DNA from: Rhizobium etli CFN 42
Lineage (GTDB): Bacteria > Pseudomonadota > Alphaproteobacteria > Rhizobiales > Rhizobiaceae
Assembly: GCF_000092045.1 (NCBI RefSeq)
Contig: NC_007761.1
Span: forward strand, 3,580,001-3,644,000
Length of the DNA: 64,000 nt
Reading direction: 5' to 3'
Shown: positions 9,184-18,244 of the stretch, in pieces
How the letters are laid out: each line of letters starts with the position of its first letter
How positions within the stretch are numbered: position 1 is the stretch's first letter
Position numbers and translations under genes: made by a program
Notes under the pieces: generated by a model
Seen by the model: the letters and a program-made list of their open reading frames with translations, nothing else
Databases searched by the model: none
What the model was told of the DNA's origin: nothing

Positions 9184-10620
9184 ATGGTATCTCTTCGTTT
9201 TGCCACACCGGCATTATTGTTATTACTGTCGGGCTGTGTTGTAGGCCCGGATCATGCTCCTCCTGAAATGCCGCTGCCCGCCAAGTTCGGAGAAGGCGGG
9301 ACAAAGAGTGTAGGCGACGTTGCTACCGCTGCCTGGTGGACCGCCTTCAACGACCCAAAACTGAATGGCTATGTCCAGGCTGGGCTCGACCAGAACCTGA
9401 GCGTCCAGCAGGCGATCGAACGCATCAATGCGGCCTCCGCCAACGTCACCACCGCCGGTGCCGGCGGCCTCCCGAACCTGACGGTCGGCGGCTCGCACAC
9501 GGTCAGCGGCCAGAGGGGCGAGCTGCGCACGCAGTTCGACACGCGCAACACCACTGCCGGCGACGTCCAGCTGAGCTGGCTGCTCGATCTTTTCGGCCTC
9601 TATAAGCGCAGCACCGAGAGCGCGCTTGCCTCGCTCGATTCCGCTTACGCATCTGCCGATGTCGCCAAGCTGACCCTCGTGCAGGATCTCGTTTCCAGTT
9701 ACATCGACGTTCGCTACTATCAGCAGCGCCTGGCGCTTTCGAAGGCAAACCTGAAGTCGCGTCAAGAAACCTACGAACTGACCAAGTTCCAGCTTGAAGC
9801 CGGCGCCGCCTCGCGTCTCGACGTCGTTCAGGCCGAAGGCCTCGTACAGTCGACGCTCGCCGAAATTCCCGGCCTCGAAACCAACATCCGGGTATCAGCC
9901 CATCACATCGCCACGTTGCTCGGCCTGCCGGCCTCGGCCCTGGTCGACGAGCTGCTGAAGGGTCGCGGCCAGCCGGTCTTCCGTGGCGGCATCAACTCGG
10001 GCATTCCGGCAGACCTGATCCGCAACCGTCCCGACATTCGCGTCGCCGAGCGTGATCTCGCCGCCGCAACGGCCAATATCGGTGTTGCCGAGGCGCAGCT
10101 CTATCCGAGCATCTCGCTCAGCGGCTCGATTTCGCCGTCCTACATCAATCAGCGCGGCATCCATGGCGACTTGACCCCTTGGTCCTTCGGTCCGACCCTC
10201 AACCTGCCGATCTTTGATGGCGGCCGTCTGCGCGCCAACGTTAAGTCGGCGCAGTCCACTGCCGCGACCGCCTACCTCAACTGGAAGTCGACCGTGCTGA
10301 CTGCGGTCGAACAGGTCGAGAACGCACTCGCGGCTGTCCGCCGCGACGCTCGCACGGTCGCAGCCCTACAGGCCCAAGTGAAGACCACTCAGGAAACGCT
10401 CGAACTGTCGACCGCATCCTACAAGGACGGCGCCTCCTCGCTGCTCGACGTTCTCGATGCGCAGCGCCAGGTTTCGCTTGCCCAGGCGAGCCTTGCCCAG
10501 GCAGTCCAGCAGATGGCCAAGGACTATGTCTCGCTGAATATTGCGGTCGGCGGCGGCTACGCGCCCGGCGGCAAGACCACAGCACCGGTGACGCCTGCGC
10601 CGGCAAAGGCCAAGAGCTGA
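9184..10620 (+). CDS. NodT-family outer-membrane efflux lipoprotein
   Basis: A 478-residue TolC/OprM-type channel. A signal peptide with a lipobox (LLLSGC, Cys about residue 18) precedes two repeated outer-membrane-efflux domains rich in long helices, with motifs such as IPADLIRNRPDIRVAERDLAAATA and LNLPIFDGGRLRA typical of the NodT/OprM group. It forms the outer-membrane duct for the RND pump upstream. The 151-base gap after the pump carries a good ribosome-binding site (AGGAAGAAATGA before ATG) and ends in AT-richer sequence, so extra local transcription is possible. A strong terminator follows. NodT is a historical family name; nothing here ties it to nodulation. Confidence 0.92.
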   Translation: MVSLRFATPALLLLLSGCVVGPDHAPPEMPLPAKFGEGGTKSVGDVATAAWWTAFNDPKLNGYVQAGLDQNLSVQQAIERINAASANVTTAGAGGLPNLTVGGSHTVSGQRGELRTQFDTRNTTAGDVQLSWLLDLFGLYKRSTESALASLDSAYASADVAKLTLVQDLVSSYIDVRYYQQRLALSKANLKSRQETYELTKFQLEAGAASRLDVVQAEGLVQSTLAEIPGLETNIRVSAHHIATLLGLPASALVDELLKGRGQPVFRGGINSGIPADLIRNRPDIRVAERDLAAATANIGVAEAQLYPSISLSGSISPSYINQRGIHGDLTPWSFGPTLNLPIFDGGRLRANVKSAQSTAATAYLNWKSTVLTAVEQVENALAAVRRDARTVAALQAQVKTTQETLELSTASYKDGASSLLDVLDAQRQVSLAQASLAQAVQQMAKDYVSLNIAVGGGYAPGGKTTAPVTPAPAKAKS

Positions 10621-10646
10621 TCGGCATTTCGCCTTTCCGGAATACG

Positions 10647-10675
10647 AACCCCGCGATCGCCTCGCGGGGTTTTTT
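10647..10675 (+). terminator. Rho-independent terminator after the efflux operon
   Basis: A perfect 10-bp stem (AACCCCGCGA / TCGCGGGGTT) with a 5-base loop, followed by a run of T, 27 bases after the nodT-like gene. Confidence 0.9.
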
Positions 10676-10751
10676 CACGCCGGACAAAATCCCCGAATAA
10701 TCGCGCACCGGGCGAATTTGGATTCGACAAGCAGAAAGAGCTGCTATAGGA

Positions 10752-10771
10752 CTGATTAAACGATTAATCAG
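10752..10771. promoter_or_regulatory. LacI-type operator upstream of the lacI-family gene
   Basis: CTGATTAAACGATTAATCAG is an almost perfect 20-base palindrome centred on CG (8-bp perfect arms), the architecture of LacI/PurR-family operators. It ends 12 bases before the regulator's ATG and lies just after a possible promoter (TTCGAC, 16 bases, TATAGG). Autoregulation is the simplest reading. Confidence 0.6.
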
Positions 10772-10783
10772 AATGCTCCAGAC

Positions 10784-11827
10784 ATGGCTTCATCGCGCTC
10801 CGGACCGAACCTCAGCAGGATAGCGACTTCGCTCGGCGTCTCCATTGCCACAGTCTCCAATGCGCTTTCCGGTAAAGGCCGGGTCTCCGGCCAGTTGGTC
10901 GAACGGATCCGCGAACATGCCGCCGAACTAGGTTATGTCCCGAGCCAGGCCGGCCGCGCGCTCAGGACCGGCCGCAGTGGCGTTCTCGGCCTGGTACTGG
11001 CCGATATCGCCAATCCTCTGTTCCCGAAGATCGCACAGGCGATCGAATTTGCCGCCTCCACCGCCGGTTACGGCGTGCTGATCGCCGACTCCCGCGGCGA
11101 TGCTGCCGCCCAGACCGATGCGATCAATCGTCTCGTCGAACGAGGCGTCGACGGCATGGTCATTATTCCCCGCCGCGCCACCCGCATTTCGTCCGCCGCT
11201 TGCCCAGTCGCTCTCATCGACACCCCCTCGACGCCAGGCAACACCGTTTCCGCCGACCATTGGCAGGGCGGCCGCGAAATAGGTGTCCATCTCGCGGACC
11301 TCGGCCACCAGCGCATCCTCATCATCGGCAACAACCAGGAATCCAGCGTTCAGAACGACCGTGCCGACGGGATTCGCGCCGGTATGGACGCGGGTATGCA
11401 TTCCGAAACGCTGTGGATCGGGAAGGTGGAGCAGGATGGCGGCAGCGGCTGTCCGCTCGGCCTCGCCGAGAAGGTGAGGGAGGGTTTCACCGCTTTCGCG
11501 GCTCTTTCCGATCTGCAGGCATTACGCGCGCTGACCGAGCTGCAGCAGGCCGGCATCAGCGTTCCCGGCGATGTCAGCGTCACGGGCTTTGACGACCTCA
11601 TCTGGTCGCCTGTTGTCACACCGTCGCTGACGACGGTCAGAATGGACATGGATAGAATTGCCGGGATTGCCGTGTCGGCGTTGGCCGATACCATCAGAAA
11701 AAGCCACGCCCGGGAAGGCGTGCTCGTTACCGCGGAAATCGAACGCGTCGCAATGCAGCTGATTGTCCGCCAATCATCCGGGCCTGCGAGTCCGGCACCA
11801 AAAACCTCAGAGATGGAGAACATGTAA
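10784..11827 (+). CDS. LacI-family transcriptional regulator of the purine/nucleoside operon
   Basis: A 347-residue LacI/GalR regulator. The N-terminal helix-turn-helix and hinge (LSRIATSLGVSIATVSNALSGKGRVS, then LGYVPSQAGRALRTGRSG) precede a periplasmic-binding-protein-like effector domain (from about residue 65), which contains the usual DIANPLFPKIAQAIE start and VSVTGFDDLIWSPVVTPSLTTVR near the end. It lies immediately upstream of the ABC transporter genes on the same strand with a single base between them, so it is probably co-transcribed and controls the operon from the operator just upstream. The effector may be a nucleoside or base, inferred from the neighbouring catabolic genes. Confidence 0.9.
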   Translation: MASSRSGPNLSRIATSLGVSIATVSNALSGKGRVSGQLVERIREHAAELGYVPSQAGRALRTGRSGVLGLVLADIANPLFPKIAQAIEFAASTAGYGVLIADSRGDAAAQTDAINRLVERGVDGMVIIPRRATRISSAACPVALIDTPSTPGNTVSADHWQGGREIGVHLADLGHQRILIIGNNQESSVQNDRADGIRAGMDAGMHSETLWIGKVEQDGGSGCPLGLAEKVREGFTAFAALSDLQALRALTELQQAGISVPGDVSVTGFDDLIWSPVVTPSLTTVRMDMDRIAGIAVSALADTIRKSHAREGVLVTAEIERVAMQLIVRQSSGPASPAPKTSEMENM

Positions 11828-11828
11828 G

Positions 11829-12851
11829 ATGAAAAAAGCTCTCATGGTGTCGGCGGCGCTCGCCGCACTGTGGCCGTTTGCCGCCTCCGCAGCCGAACGG
11901 ACACTGACTATTTCCGTCTATGCCTTCGCCCAGGACGACTTCAAGACGCTGGTCTATGATCCGTTCGAAGCCCAATGCGGCTGCAAGCTGGTGGTCGAGA
12001 CCGGCAACAGCGTCGAGCGGCTGGCCAAGATGGAGGCGAACAAGGCCAATCCCGTGGTCGATCTCGCCGCCGTTTCGATGGCGGATGCGCTTGCGGCATC
12101 GCGCGCCGGCCTGACCGACAAGATCGATACGACGAAACTTGCCAATTTCGACAAGCTCTACGACGTCGCCAAGGATCCCAACGGCGACGGCATGAGCGTC
12201 GGCTATACTTTCTATGCCACGTCGATCGCCTATCGTTCCGACAAGATGAAGATCGAGTCCTGGGCCGATCTTCTGAAGCCGGAATATGTCGGCCATGTCG
12301 CCTTCCCGAATGTCACCACCAATCAGGGCCCGCCGGCGCTGTATATGCTGGGCCTGTCGCTCGGCAAAGATACGCCTGATCTGCAAGGCCCGATCGCGGC
12401 GCTGGGCGAGAAGAAGGACGACATCGTCACTTTCTACGAAAAGTCCTCGCAGCTCGTGCAGCTCATGCAGCAGGAGGAAATCTGGGCAGCCCCCATCGGC
12501 CGTTTCTCTTGGGCCGGCTTCACCAAGCTCGACCTTCCCGTCGCCTGGGCAACGCCGAAGGAGGGACAGACGGGCGGCATGAACGTGCTGGTGTTGACCA
12601 AGGGTTCGAAAAACCAGGATCTCGCCATGCAGTTCATGGATTTCTGGCTTTCGACCGAGATCCAGACCAAGCTCGCCGAAAAGCTGATCGATAGCCCCGC
12701 CAATAGCGAGGTCAAGCTTTCCGAAGCTGCCGCCGGCAACCTCACCTATGGCGAGGAAACGGCCAAGAGCCTCAAGCTGATCCCTTCCGCCATCGCCCTC
12801 GACAACCGCGCCGGTTGGCTGAAGACCTGGAACGAGAAGGTCGGCCAGTAG
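11829..12851 (+). CDS. ABC transporter substrate-binding protein (PotD/thiamine-binding-like)
   Basis: A 340-residue periplasmic binding protein with a clean Sec signal peptide (MKKALMVSAALAALWPFAASA). The mature part starts with the beta-strand ERTLTISVYAFAQDDFKTLVYDPFEAQ typical of the spermidine/putrescine, iron and thiamine group of binding proteins. I chose ATG 11829, preceded by GGAGAA, because the longer frame overlaps the lacI gene and delays the signal peptide. The downstream nucleoside hydrolase and adenine deaminase suggest a purine nucleoside or base as ligand; the fold alone would suggest a polyamine-like ligand. Confidence 0.9.
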   Translation: MKKALMVSAALAALWPFAASAAERTLTISVYAFAQDDFKTLVYDPFEAQCGCKLVVETGNSVERLAKMEANKANPVVDLAAVSMADALAASRAGLTDKIDTTKLANFDKLYDVAKDPNGDGMSVGYTFYATSIAYRSDKMKIESWADLLKPEYVGHVAFPNVTTNQGPPALYMLGLSLGKDTPDLQGPIAALGEKKDDIVTFYEKSSQLVQLMQQEEIWAAPIGRFSWAGFTKLDLPVAWATPKEGQTGGMNVLVLTKGSKNQDLAMQFMDFWLSTEIQTKLAEKLIDSPANSEVKLSEAAAGNLTYGEETAKSLKLIPSAIALDNRAGWLKTWNEKVGQ

Positions 12852-12913
12852 AGCCCGCATGAACCCGCCCCGGCCGCTCGCCGGGGCCATCTCCTCTCCC
12901 GGAAAGGCACATC

Positions 12914-13741
12914 ATGTTCCAGAACCGCGCGGAAGCCCTGGCGCTTGCCCTGCCGGCAGCCGTCTTTGCGACAGTGGTCTTCCTGCTGCCCGTCGCAATC
13001 CTGCTGTCGGAGGGTTTTCGTGCCGGCGGCGCCTGGACGCTGTCGGCCTACACGGGCTTCTTTTCCGAGACGCTGAACCGCACCGTTTTCCTGCGCTCCT
13101 TTCGGCTCGCCATCGAAGTCACCGCCGTCTCGGCCGTCATCGGCTACGCCGCAGCCTTTGCCATCGTCAACCTGCCGGCGAACGGCAAAGGCCGCATGGT
13201 CGGCTTGGTCACCCTGCCGCTGATGATCTCGCCGGTGGCGCGCACCTATGCGTGGATCGTCATTCTCGGCCGCACCGGCATCGTCAACCAGGCAATAACG
13301 GGTCTCGGTTTCAGCGCCGACCCGCTGCGCCTGCTTTTCACCGAAACCGCCGTCTTCATCGGCCTGCTGCAACTCTTCCTGCCGCTGATGATCCTGTCGC
13401 TGATCAGCGCGCTGGAAAACATGCCGAAGGATGCGATCCCCGCCGCCCGTGTGCTTGGCGCCAACTGGTTCCAGGTCTTCTGGAAGGTCGTCCTGCCGCT
13501 GACGCGTGAAGGGCTCGTCGTCGGCGGTACCCTCGTCTTCACCGGCTCATTGACGGCTTATATCACACCCGCCGTACTTGGCGGTTCCAAGGTGCTGATG
13601 CTCGAAACGCTGATGTACCAGCAGGTTTCCGTCGCCAATGATTTCGTCTCGGCAAGCGTCATCGCCTTCATTCTGATCGTCATGAGCTTTGCCGCCAATA
13701 TCCTGCTGAAACGGCTAGCGACCGCGAGGAGCCGCAGATGA
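12914..13741 (+). CDS. ABC transporter permease (PotB-type)
   Basis: A 275-residue inner-membrane permease with about six helices and a recognisable EAA loop (ENMPKDAIPAARVLGANWFQVFWKVVLPL) that contacts the ATPase. It pairs with the next permease, which overlaps it by four bases (ATGA). A GGAAAGG ribosome-binding site lies before the ATG. It forms the channel of the importer together with the binding protein upstream and the ATPase at 14510. Confidence 0.92.
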   Translation: MFQNRAEALALALPAAVFATVVFLLPVAILLSEGFRAGGAWTLSAYTGFFSETLNRTVFLRSFRLAIEVTAVSAVIGYAAAFAIVNLPANGKGRMVGLVTLPLMISPVARTYAWIVILGRTGIVNQAITGLGFSADPLRLLFTETAVFIGLLQLFLPLMILSLISALENMPKDAIPAARVLGANWFQVFWKVVLPLTREGLVVGGTLVFTGSLTAYITPAVLGGSKVLMLETLMYQQVSVANDFVSASVIAFILIVMSFAANILLKRLATARSRR

Positions 13742-14517
13742 GCATCCGTCTCTTTTCGCCTGTCGTGCTCTTCCTGCTGCTCGTCTTCCTGATCGGTCCG
13801 TTCCTGATCATCATCGCCGCCTCGCTTTCCGCGGGCGATACGCTGGCCTTTCCGCCGCAGGGCCTGTCGCTGCGCTGGGTGATGAAGGTCTTCACCATCG
13901 AAAGCTTCCGCGACAGTTTCGCCATGTCGATGTTCCTTGCCGTCTTCGGAACGCTCGCAGCACTCGTCCTCGGCATCCCCGCCGCCTACGCCCTGTCGCG
14001 CTACCGGCTGCCTGCGGCGGAGACCGTCCGCACCATCGTCTCGCTGCCGATCATCGTTCCCGGCATCATCGTCGGCCTGGCATTGCTGCGTTATCTCGTC
14101 GTGCCCTTTGGCTTCAACATCACGCTCACGCTCTTCTTCGCCCATGCGGCCCTCGTGCTGCCTTATGCGGTGCGCGTCGTTTCGGCGAGCCTCGACAATC
14201 TGCGCTCGGATATCGAGGAGGCGGCCGTCCTACTCGGCTCCTCCAGGCTCGGCGCCTTCTTCCGCGTGGTGATGCCGAATATCCGCGGCGGCATCCTGGC
14301 CGCCTTCATCCTCGGCTTCGTCACCAGTTTCAATCAAGTGCCGGTCTCGCTCTTCCTTTCCGGCCCAGGTGTCCGAACCCTGCCGATCGACATGCTGGGC
14401 TATATGGAAACCACCTACGACCCATCCATTGCGGCGCTCTCCGCCCTTCTCGCTTTCCTCTCGATCGGCATCGTCTTCCTCGCCGAACGTTTCCTGGGAT
14501 TCTCGCGTTATGTTTGA
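13738..14517 (+). CDS. ABC transporter permease (PotC-type)
   Basis: A 259-residue second permease of the importer, with six predicted helices and an EAA loop (SDIEEAAVLLGSSRLGAFFRVVMPNIRGG). The start overlaps the previous gene's stop and the end overlaps the ATPase start by eight bases, showing tight translational coupling. The PotB/PotC-like pair is characteristic of the polyamine/opine/thiamine class of importers. Confidence 0.92.
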   Translation: MSIRLFSPVVLFLLLVFLIGPFLIIIAASLSAGDTLAFPPQGLSLRWVMKVFTIESFRDSFAMSMFLAVFGTLAALVLGIPAAYALSRYRLPAAETVRTIVSLPIIVPGIIVGLALLRYLVVPFGFNITLTLFFAHAALVLPYAVRVVSASLDNLRSDIEEAAVLLGSSRLGAFFRVVMPNIRGGILAAFILGFVTSFNQVPVSLFLSGPGVRTLPIDMLGYMETTYDPSIAALSALLAFLSIGIVFLAERFLGFSRYV

Positions 14518-15535
14518 TTCCTATCTCCAGCTCGACAAGCTGACGCTTCGCTATGGTGATACGGTCGCCGTGAGGGATCTCGACCTTGCGATCGCCAAGG
14601 GCGAGCTCGTCGCTCTTCTCGGCCCCTCCGGCTGCGGCAAGACGACAACGATGCGCGCCATTGCCGGCCTGCTGAAGCCGGCTTCCGGCCGCATCGGTCT
14701 CGACGGCGCCGATATAACCCGCGTCTCCGCCAACAAACGCGCCGTCGGCCTCGTCTTCCAGTCCTACGCGCTTTTCCCGCATCTGACGGTCTACGAGAAC
14801 GTTGCCTTCGGCCTGCGTCTCAAGGGCATTTCCGGCGCGGACCTCGATGCCCGCGTCGGCGCCGGCCTGAAATCCGTCGGCCTCACCAGCTTCGCCGGCC
14901 GCAAGCCCGCCGAACTCTCCGGCGGCCAGCAGCAGCGCGTCGCACTGGCGCGATCCATGGTGATGGAGCCGAAGGTGCTGCTGCTCGACGAACCGCTCTC
15001 CAACCTCGACGCCCGGCTTCGCCTGGAAATGCGCGCGGAATTGCAGCGCGTGCAGAAGGAGACCGGCGTCACCATGATCTTCGTCACCCATGACCAGGTT
15101 GAGGCCTTGGCGCTCGCCGACCGCATCGTCGTCATGCTGAACGGCGGCATCGAACAGATCGGCACGCCGGAAGAGATCTATAACAATCCGGTCTCCGCCT
15201 TCGTCGCCGATTTCGTCGGCTTCGAGAATATCTTCGCACTGAAAGATGGGAAGCTTGTGACGCCGAACGGCCCGGCAGCACTCTCCGAGCCGCCGCCGCA
15301 AGCTGCAGCCGGCATGGCCTGGCGCCCGCGCACGGTGACCCTCGGCTCCGGTCCATTCCAAGGTACGGTGCACGGCACGTCTTTCGCCGGCAATACACGC
15401 GAATACCTCCTCCAAACGCCGCTTGGGCCGATCAAGGCTGAGATCGACGCGAACCTGCCGCCGCACGAGATCGGCAGTACGCTCGCCTTCGATCTGCCGG
15501 TCGCCGGCGCGGCCAACCTCAAGCGCTTCGGGTGA
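14510..15535 (+). CDS. ABC transporter ATP-binding protein (PotA-type, with TOBE domain)
   Basis: A 341-residue ATPase energising the importer. Walker A (GPSGCGKTT, about residue 40), signature (LSGGQQQRVALARS), Walker B (VLLLDEPLSNLD) and the switch histidine (IFVTHDQVEALAL) are intact. The C-terminal third is a TOBE-type regulatory domain, as in PotA/MalK. ATG 14510 overlaps the preceding permease stop; a longer frame from 14369 would run inside that gene and is rejected. The next gene begins five bases after its stop. Confidence 0.93.
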   Translation: MFDSYLQLDKLTLRYGDTVAVRDLDLAIAKGELVALLGPSGCGKTTTMRAIAGLLKPASGRIGLDGADITRVSANKRAVGLVFQSYALFPHLTVYENVAFGLRLKGISGADLDARVGAGLKSVGLTSFAGRKPAELSGGQQQRVALARSMVMEPKVLLLDEPLSNLDARLRLEMRAELQRVQKETGVTMIFVTHDQVEALALADRIVVMLNGGIEQIGTPEEIYNNPVSAFVADFVGFENIFALKDGKLVTPNGPAALSEPPPQAAAGMAWRPRTVTLGSGPFQGTVHGTSFAGNTREYLLQTPLGPIKAEIDANLPPHEIGSTLAFDLPVAGAANLKRFG

Positions 15536-15539
15536 CATC

Positions 15540-16460
15540 ATGGGTGTGTGGATCGATACCGACATGGGCTTCGACGACATCGCCGCCATTCTGGTGGTGG
15601 CGCAGTCGGAATATGCAATCGACGGCGTCTCGCTGGTCTTCGGTAATGCGCCGCTGCCGCAGGTGCTGGCGAATGCCGCCGGCACCGCCAGCGCCTTCGG
15701 CTGGGCGTTCCCGATCCATACCGGTCGTGCAGCACCTGTTCTCGGCAAGCTCGAAACCGCCCTGGCGATCCTCGGCGAAACCGGCATCCCGACGTCAGGC
15801 AAGAGCCTGCCGAAAGCTCCTGCCCTTGCCGAGAGCGATGCCTTCACCGCGCTCTGCCGCTGGCTCGAAGGCGACGGACCCCACCGCATCCTGGCGCTTG
15901 GCCCACTCACCAATATCGCCGCCGTGGCGCTCGCCCGCCCCGATCTTGCCGCCCGCATCACCGACCTCGTCTGGATGGGCGGCGGCGTCACATCAGGCAA
16001 CCACACGGCCTCTGCCGAGTTCAACGCACTCGCCGATCCCGAGGCGCTGGCAATCGTCATCGCCCATGACCTGCCACTGCGCATGGTCGATCTAGACCTC
16101 TGCCGCAAGGTGCTGGCGCGGCCCGAAGATGTCGAGCCGGTGCGCAATGCCGGCGGCAATAATGCCGAACTGATCGCCGACATGTTCGCCGGTTATATCA
16201 GCATCGGCACCAGCCGCGGCCGTCCCGGCATGGCGATCTATGATCCCTCCGCCGCCGTGGCCTTCGTCGCCCCCGATATCGTCAGCTTCCGCCCCGCGCG
16301 CATCGACGTCGAACTGCAGGGCGCCCTCACCCGTGGCCGCACCGTCGTCGAGGTCCGCGCCACGCATGCGACCTTCAACGCCCAATTCGCCGCCGATATC
16401 GACGTCGGGAAGGCGCGTACCATCATTCTCGCCGCCCTGATCAATGAGGCCCGCAGATGA
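15540..16460 (+). CDS. Inosine/uridine-preferring nucleoside hydrolase
   Basis: A 306-residue nucleoside N-ribohydrolase that splits nucleosides into ribose and free base. The calcium- and ribose-binding N-terminal motif is visible as WIDTDMGFDDIAAI, and the family segments LALGPLTNIAAVAL and VWMGGGVTSGNHTASAEFNALADPEAL follow. ATG 15540 lies five bases after the ATPase stop. The gene overlaps adenine deaminase by four bases, so imported nucleosides would be cut here and adenine passed to the deaminase. Base preference cannot be read from sequence. Confidence 0.9.
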   Translation: MGVWIDTDMGFDDIAAILVVAQSEYAIDGVSLVFGNAPLPQVLANAAGTASAFGWAFPIHTGRAAPVLGKLETALAILGETGIPTSGKSLPKAPALAESDAFTALCRWLEGDGPHRILALGPLTNIAAVALARPDLAARITDLVWMGGGVTSGNHTASAEFNALADPEALAIVIAHDLPLRMVDLDLCRKVLARPEDVEPVRNAGGNNAELIADMFAGYISIGTSRGRPGMAIYDPSAAVAFVAPDIVSFRPARIDVELQGALTRGRTVVEVRATHATFNAQFAADIDVGKARTIILAALINEARR

Positions 16461-18244
16461 ACGCCATTGCTCGTCAAGAACCTTTCGATCTCAACGATCC
16501 AGCCTTGCGCGCCCGGGCCGTTGCCGCCGCCCGCGGCGATGCCCCATTCGATATGCTCATCACCGGCGGCCGGCTGCTCGATGCGGTGACGGGTTTGATC
16601 CGAGAAGCCGACATCGGCCTCGTCGGCGCGCTCATCGCCAGCGTCCATGCCCCGGCGAGCCGCACGGACGCGGTCGAAATCATCGATGCGACCGGCGGCA
16701 TCCTGACGCCGGGCCTGATCGACATGCATATGCATGTCGAAAGCTCGATGGTGACGCCGGCGGAATATGCAAGCGCCGTGCTGCCGCACGGCGTCACGAC
16801 GGTCGTCTGGGATCCGCATGAATTCGGCAACGTCCAGGGCCTCGACGGCGTACGCTGGGCGATCGAGGCGGCGCGCACCCTGCCTCTGCGCATGATCCTG
16901 CTCGCTCCCTCCTGTGTACCTTCGGCGCCGGGCCTGGAACTTGCCGGCGCCGATTTCGATGCCGCCGTCATCGCCGAAATGCTGCGTTCGCCTGCCGTCG
17001 GCGGCGTTGCCGAAGTCATGAACATGCGCGGCGTCATCGACGGCGATCCGCGCATGAGCGCCATCGTCAACTCAGGCCTTGCCTCCGGCAAGCTCGTCTG
17101 TGGCCATGCCCGCGGCCTCACCGGCGCGGACCTCAACGCCTTCATGGCAGCGGGCGTCACCTCCGACCACGAACTCACCTCCGGCGCCGATCTCGCCGCC
17201 AAGCTTTCCGCTGGCCTGACGATCGAGCTGCGCGGCTCTCACGATCATCTCTTGCAGGAATTCGTCGAGGTGCTGAACGGTCTCGGCCACCTGCCCGCCA
17301 CCGTTACGCTTTGCACAGACGACGTCTTTCCCGATGAACTCTACCAAAGCGGCGGCCTCGATGAGGTCGCCCGCCGCTTGGTGCGCTACGGCATGAAACC
17401 GGAATGGGCCCTGCGCGCCGCGACCTTCAACGCCGCTCAGCGGCTGAAACGGTCCGATCTCGGCCTTGTCGCCTCCGGCCGCCGCGCCGATCTCGTTCTC
17501 TTCGAGGATCTCACGGAATTGCGAGCACGCCTCGTCATATCAGACGGCCGCATCGTCGCCCGCAACGGCAGCATGGAGGCGGCCGTTCAACCGCTCGATA
17601 CGGCACCGCTCATCAACTCCACCAAGCTACCGCCGCTGACGGAGAGTGATTTCCGCGTCCCTGCGAAGGGCGCACGCGTCCGCATCGCCACCATCGACCG
17701 CCCGCGCTTCACGCAATGGGGCGAAGCCGAAACCGAGATCCGAGACGGCTTCGTCGTGCCGCCGGCCGGGAGCGCCATGATCGCCGTCGCCCATCGCCAC
17801 GGAAAGGCCGGGGGCACTCCGCGCATCGGCTTTCTCACCGGCTGGGGCGAATGGCGCGGCGCCTTCTGCACCACCGTCTCGCATGATAGCCACAACCTCA
17901 CCGTCTTCGGCGGCGATGCGCGCGACATGGCGCTCGCCGCCAACGCCGTCATCAAAGCCGGCGGCGGCCTGGCGGTCGCCAAGGACGGCGCAATCCAGGC
18001 GATCCTGCCGCTGCCGCTCTCCGGCTTGGTCACCGACGCATCGCTGAAAGACACGGCTTCGGCCTTTTCCGATATCCGCAAGGCCATGGACAAAATCGTC
18101 GACTGGAAACCGCCCTACCGCGTCTTCAAGGCCTGCTTCGGCGCAACGCTGGCCTGCAATGCCGGTCCGCACCAGACGGACCGGGGGATTGCGGATGTGA
18201 CGACAGGAAAGGTGCTGGAAAGTCCCGTCTTGGAAATTTTCTAG
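16457..18244 (+). CDS. ade: Adenine deaminase
   Basis: A 595-residue amidohydrolase of the AdeC/YicP type that converts adenine to hypoxanthine and ammonia. The metal-binding GLIDMHMHVESSMVTP motif (HxH) lies near residue 90, and HARGLTGADLNAFMAAG and DDVFPDELYQSGG give further family signatures; the C-terminal domain contains the VSHDSHNLTVFGGDARDMA block diagnostic of adenine deaminases. It is the last gene of the seven-gene LacI/ABC/hydrolase operon, and its ATG overlaps the previous stop. It makes adenine available for general purine salvage or as a nitrogen source. Confidence 0.95.
   Translation: MNAIARQEPFDLNDPALRARAVAAARGDAPFDMLITGGRLLDAVTGLIREADIGLVGALIASVHAPASRTDAVEIIDATGGILTPGLIDMHMHVESSMVTPAEYASAVLPHGVTTVVWDPHEFGNVQGLDGVRWAIEAARTLPLRMILLAPSCVPSAPGLELAGADFDAAVIAEMLRSPAVGGVAEVMNMRGVIDGDPRMSAIVNSGLASGKLVCGHARGLTGADLNAFMAAGVTSDHELTSGADLAAKLSAGLTIELRGSHDHLLQEFVEVLNGLGHLPATVTLCTDDVFPDELYQSGGLDEVARRLVRYGMKPEWALRAATFNAAQRLKRSDLGLVASGRRADLVLFEDLTELRARLVISDGRIVARNGSMEAAVQPLDTAPLINSTKLPPLTESDFRVPAKGARVRIATIDRPRFTQWGEAETEIRDGFVVPPAGSAMIAVAHRHGKAGGTPRIGFLTGWGEWRGAFCTTVSHDSHNLTVFGGDARDMALAANAVIKAGGGLAVAKDGAIQAILPLPLSGLVTDASLKDTASAFSDIRKAMDKIVDWKPPYRVFKACFGATLACNAGPHQTDRGIADVTTGKVLESPVLEIF

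Noticed and set aside
9184..10620. Nodulation gene nodT as evidence of a symbiosis region
   Set aside because: NodT is a family name for outer-membrane efflux lipoproteins; the neighbours are an ordinary RND system and no nod box or nod gene is visible.
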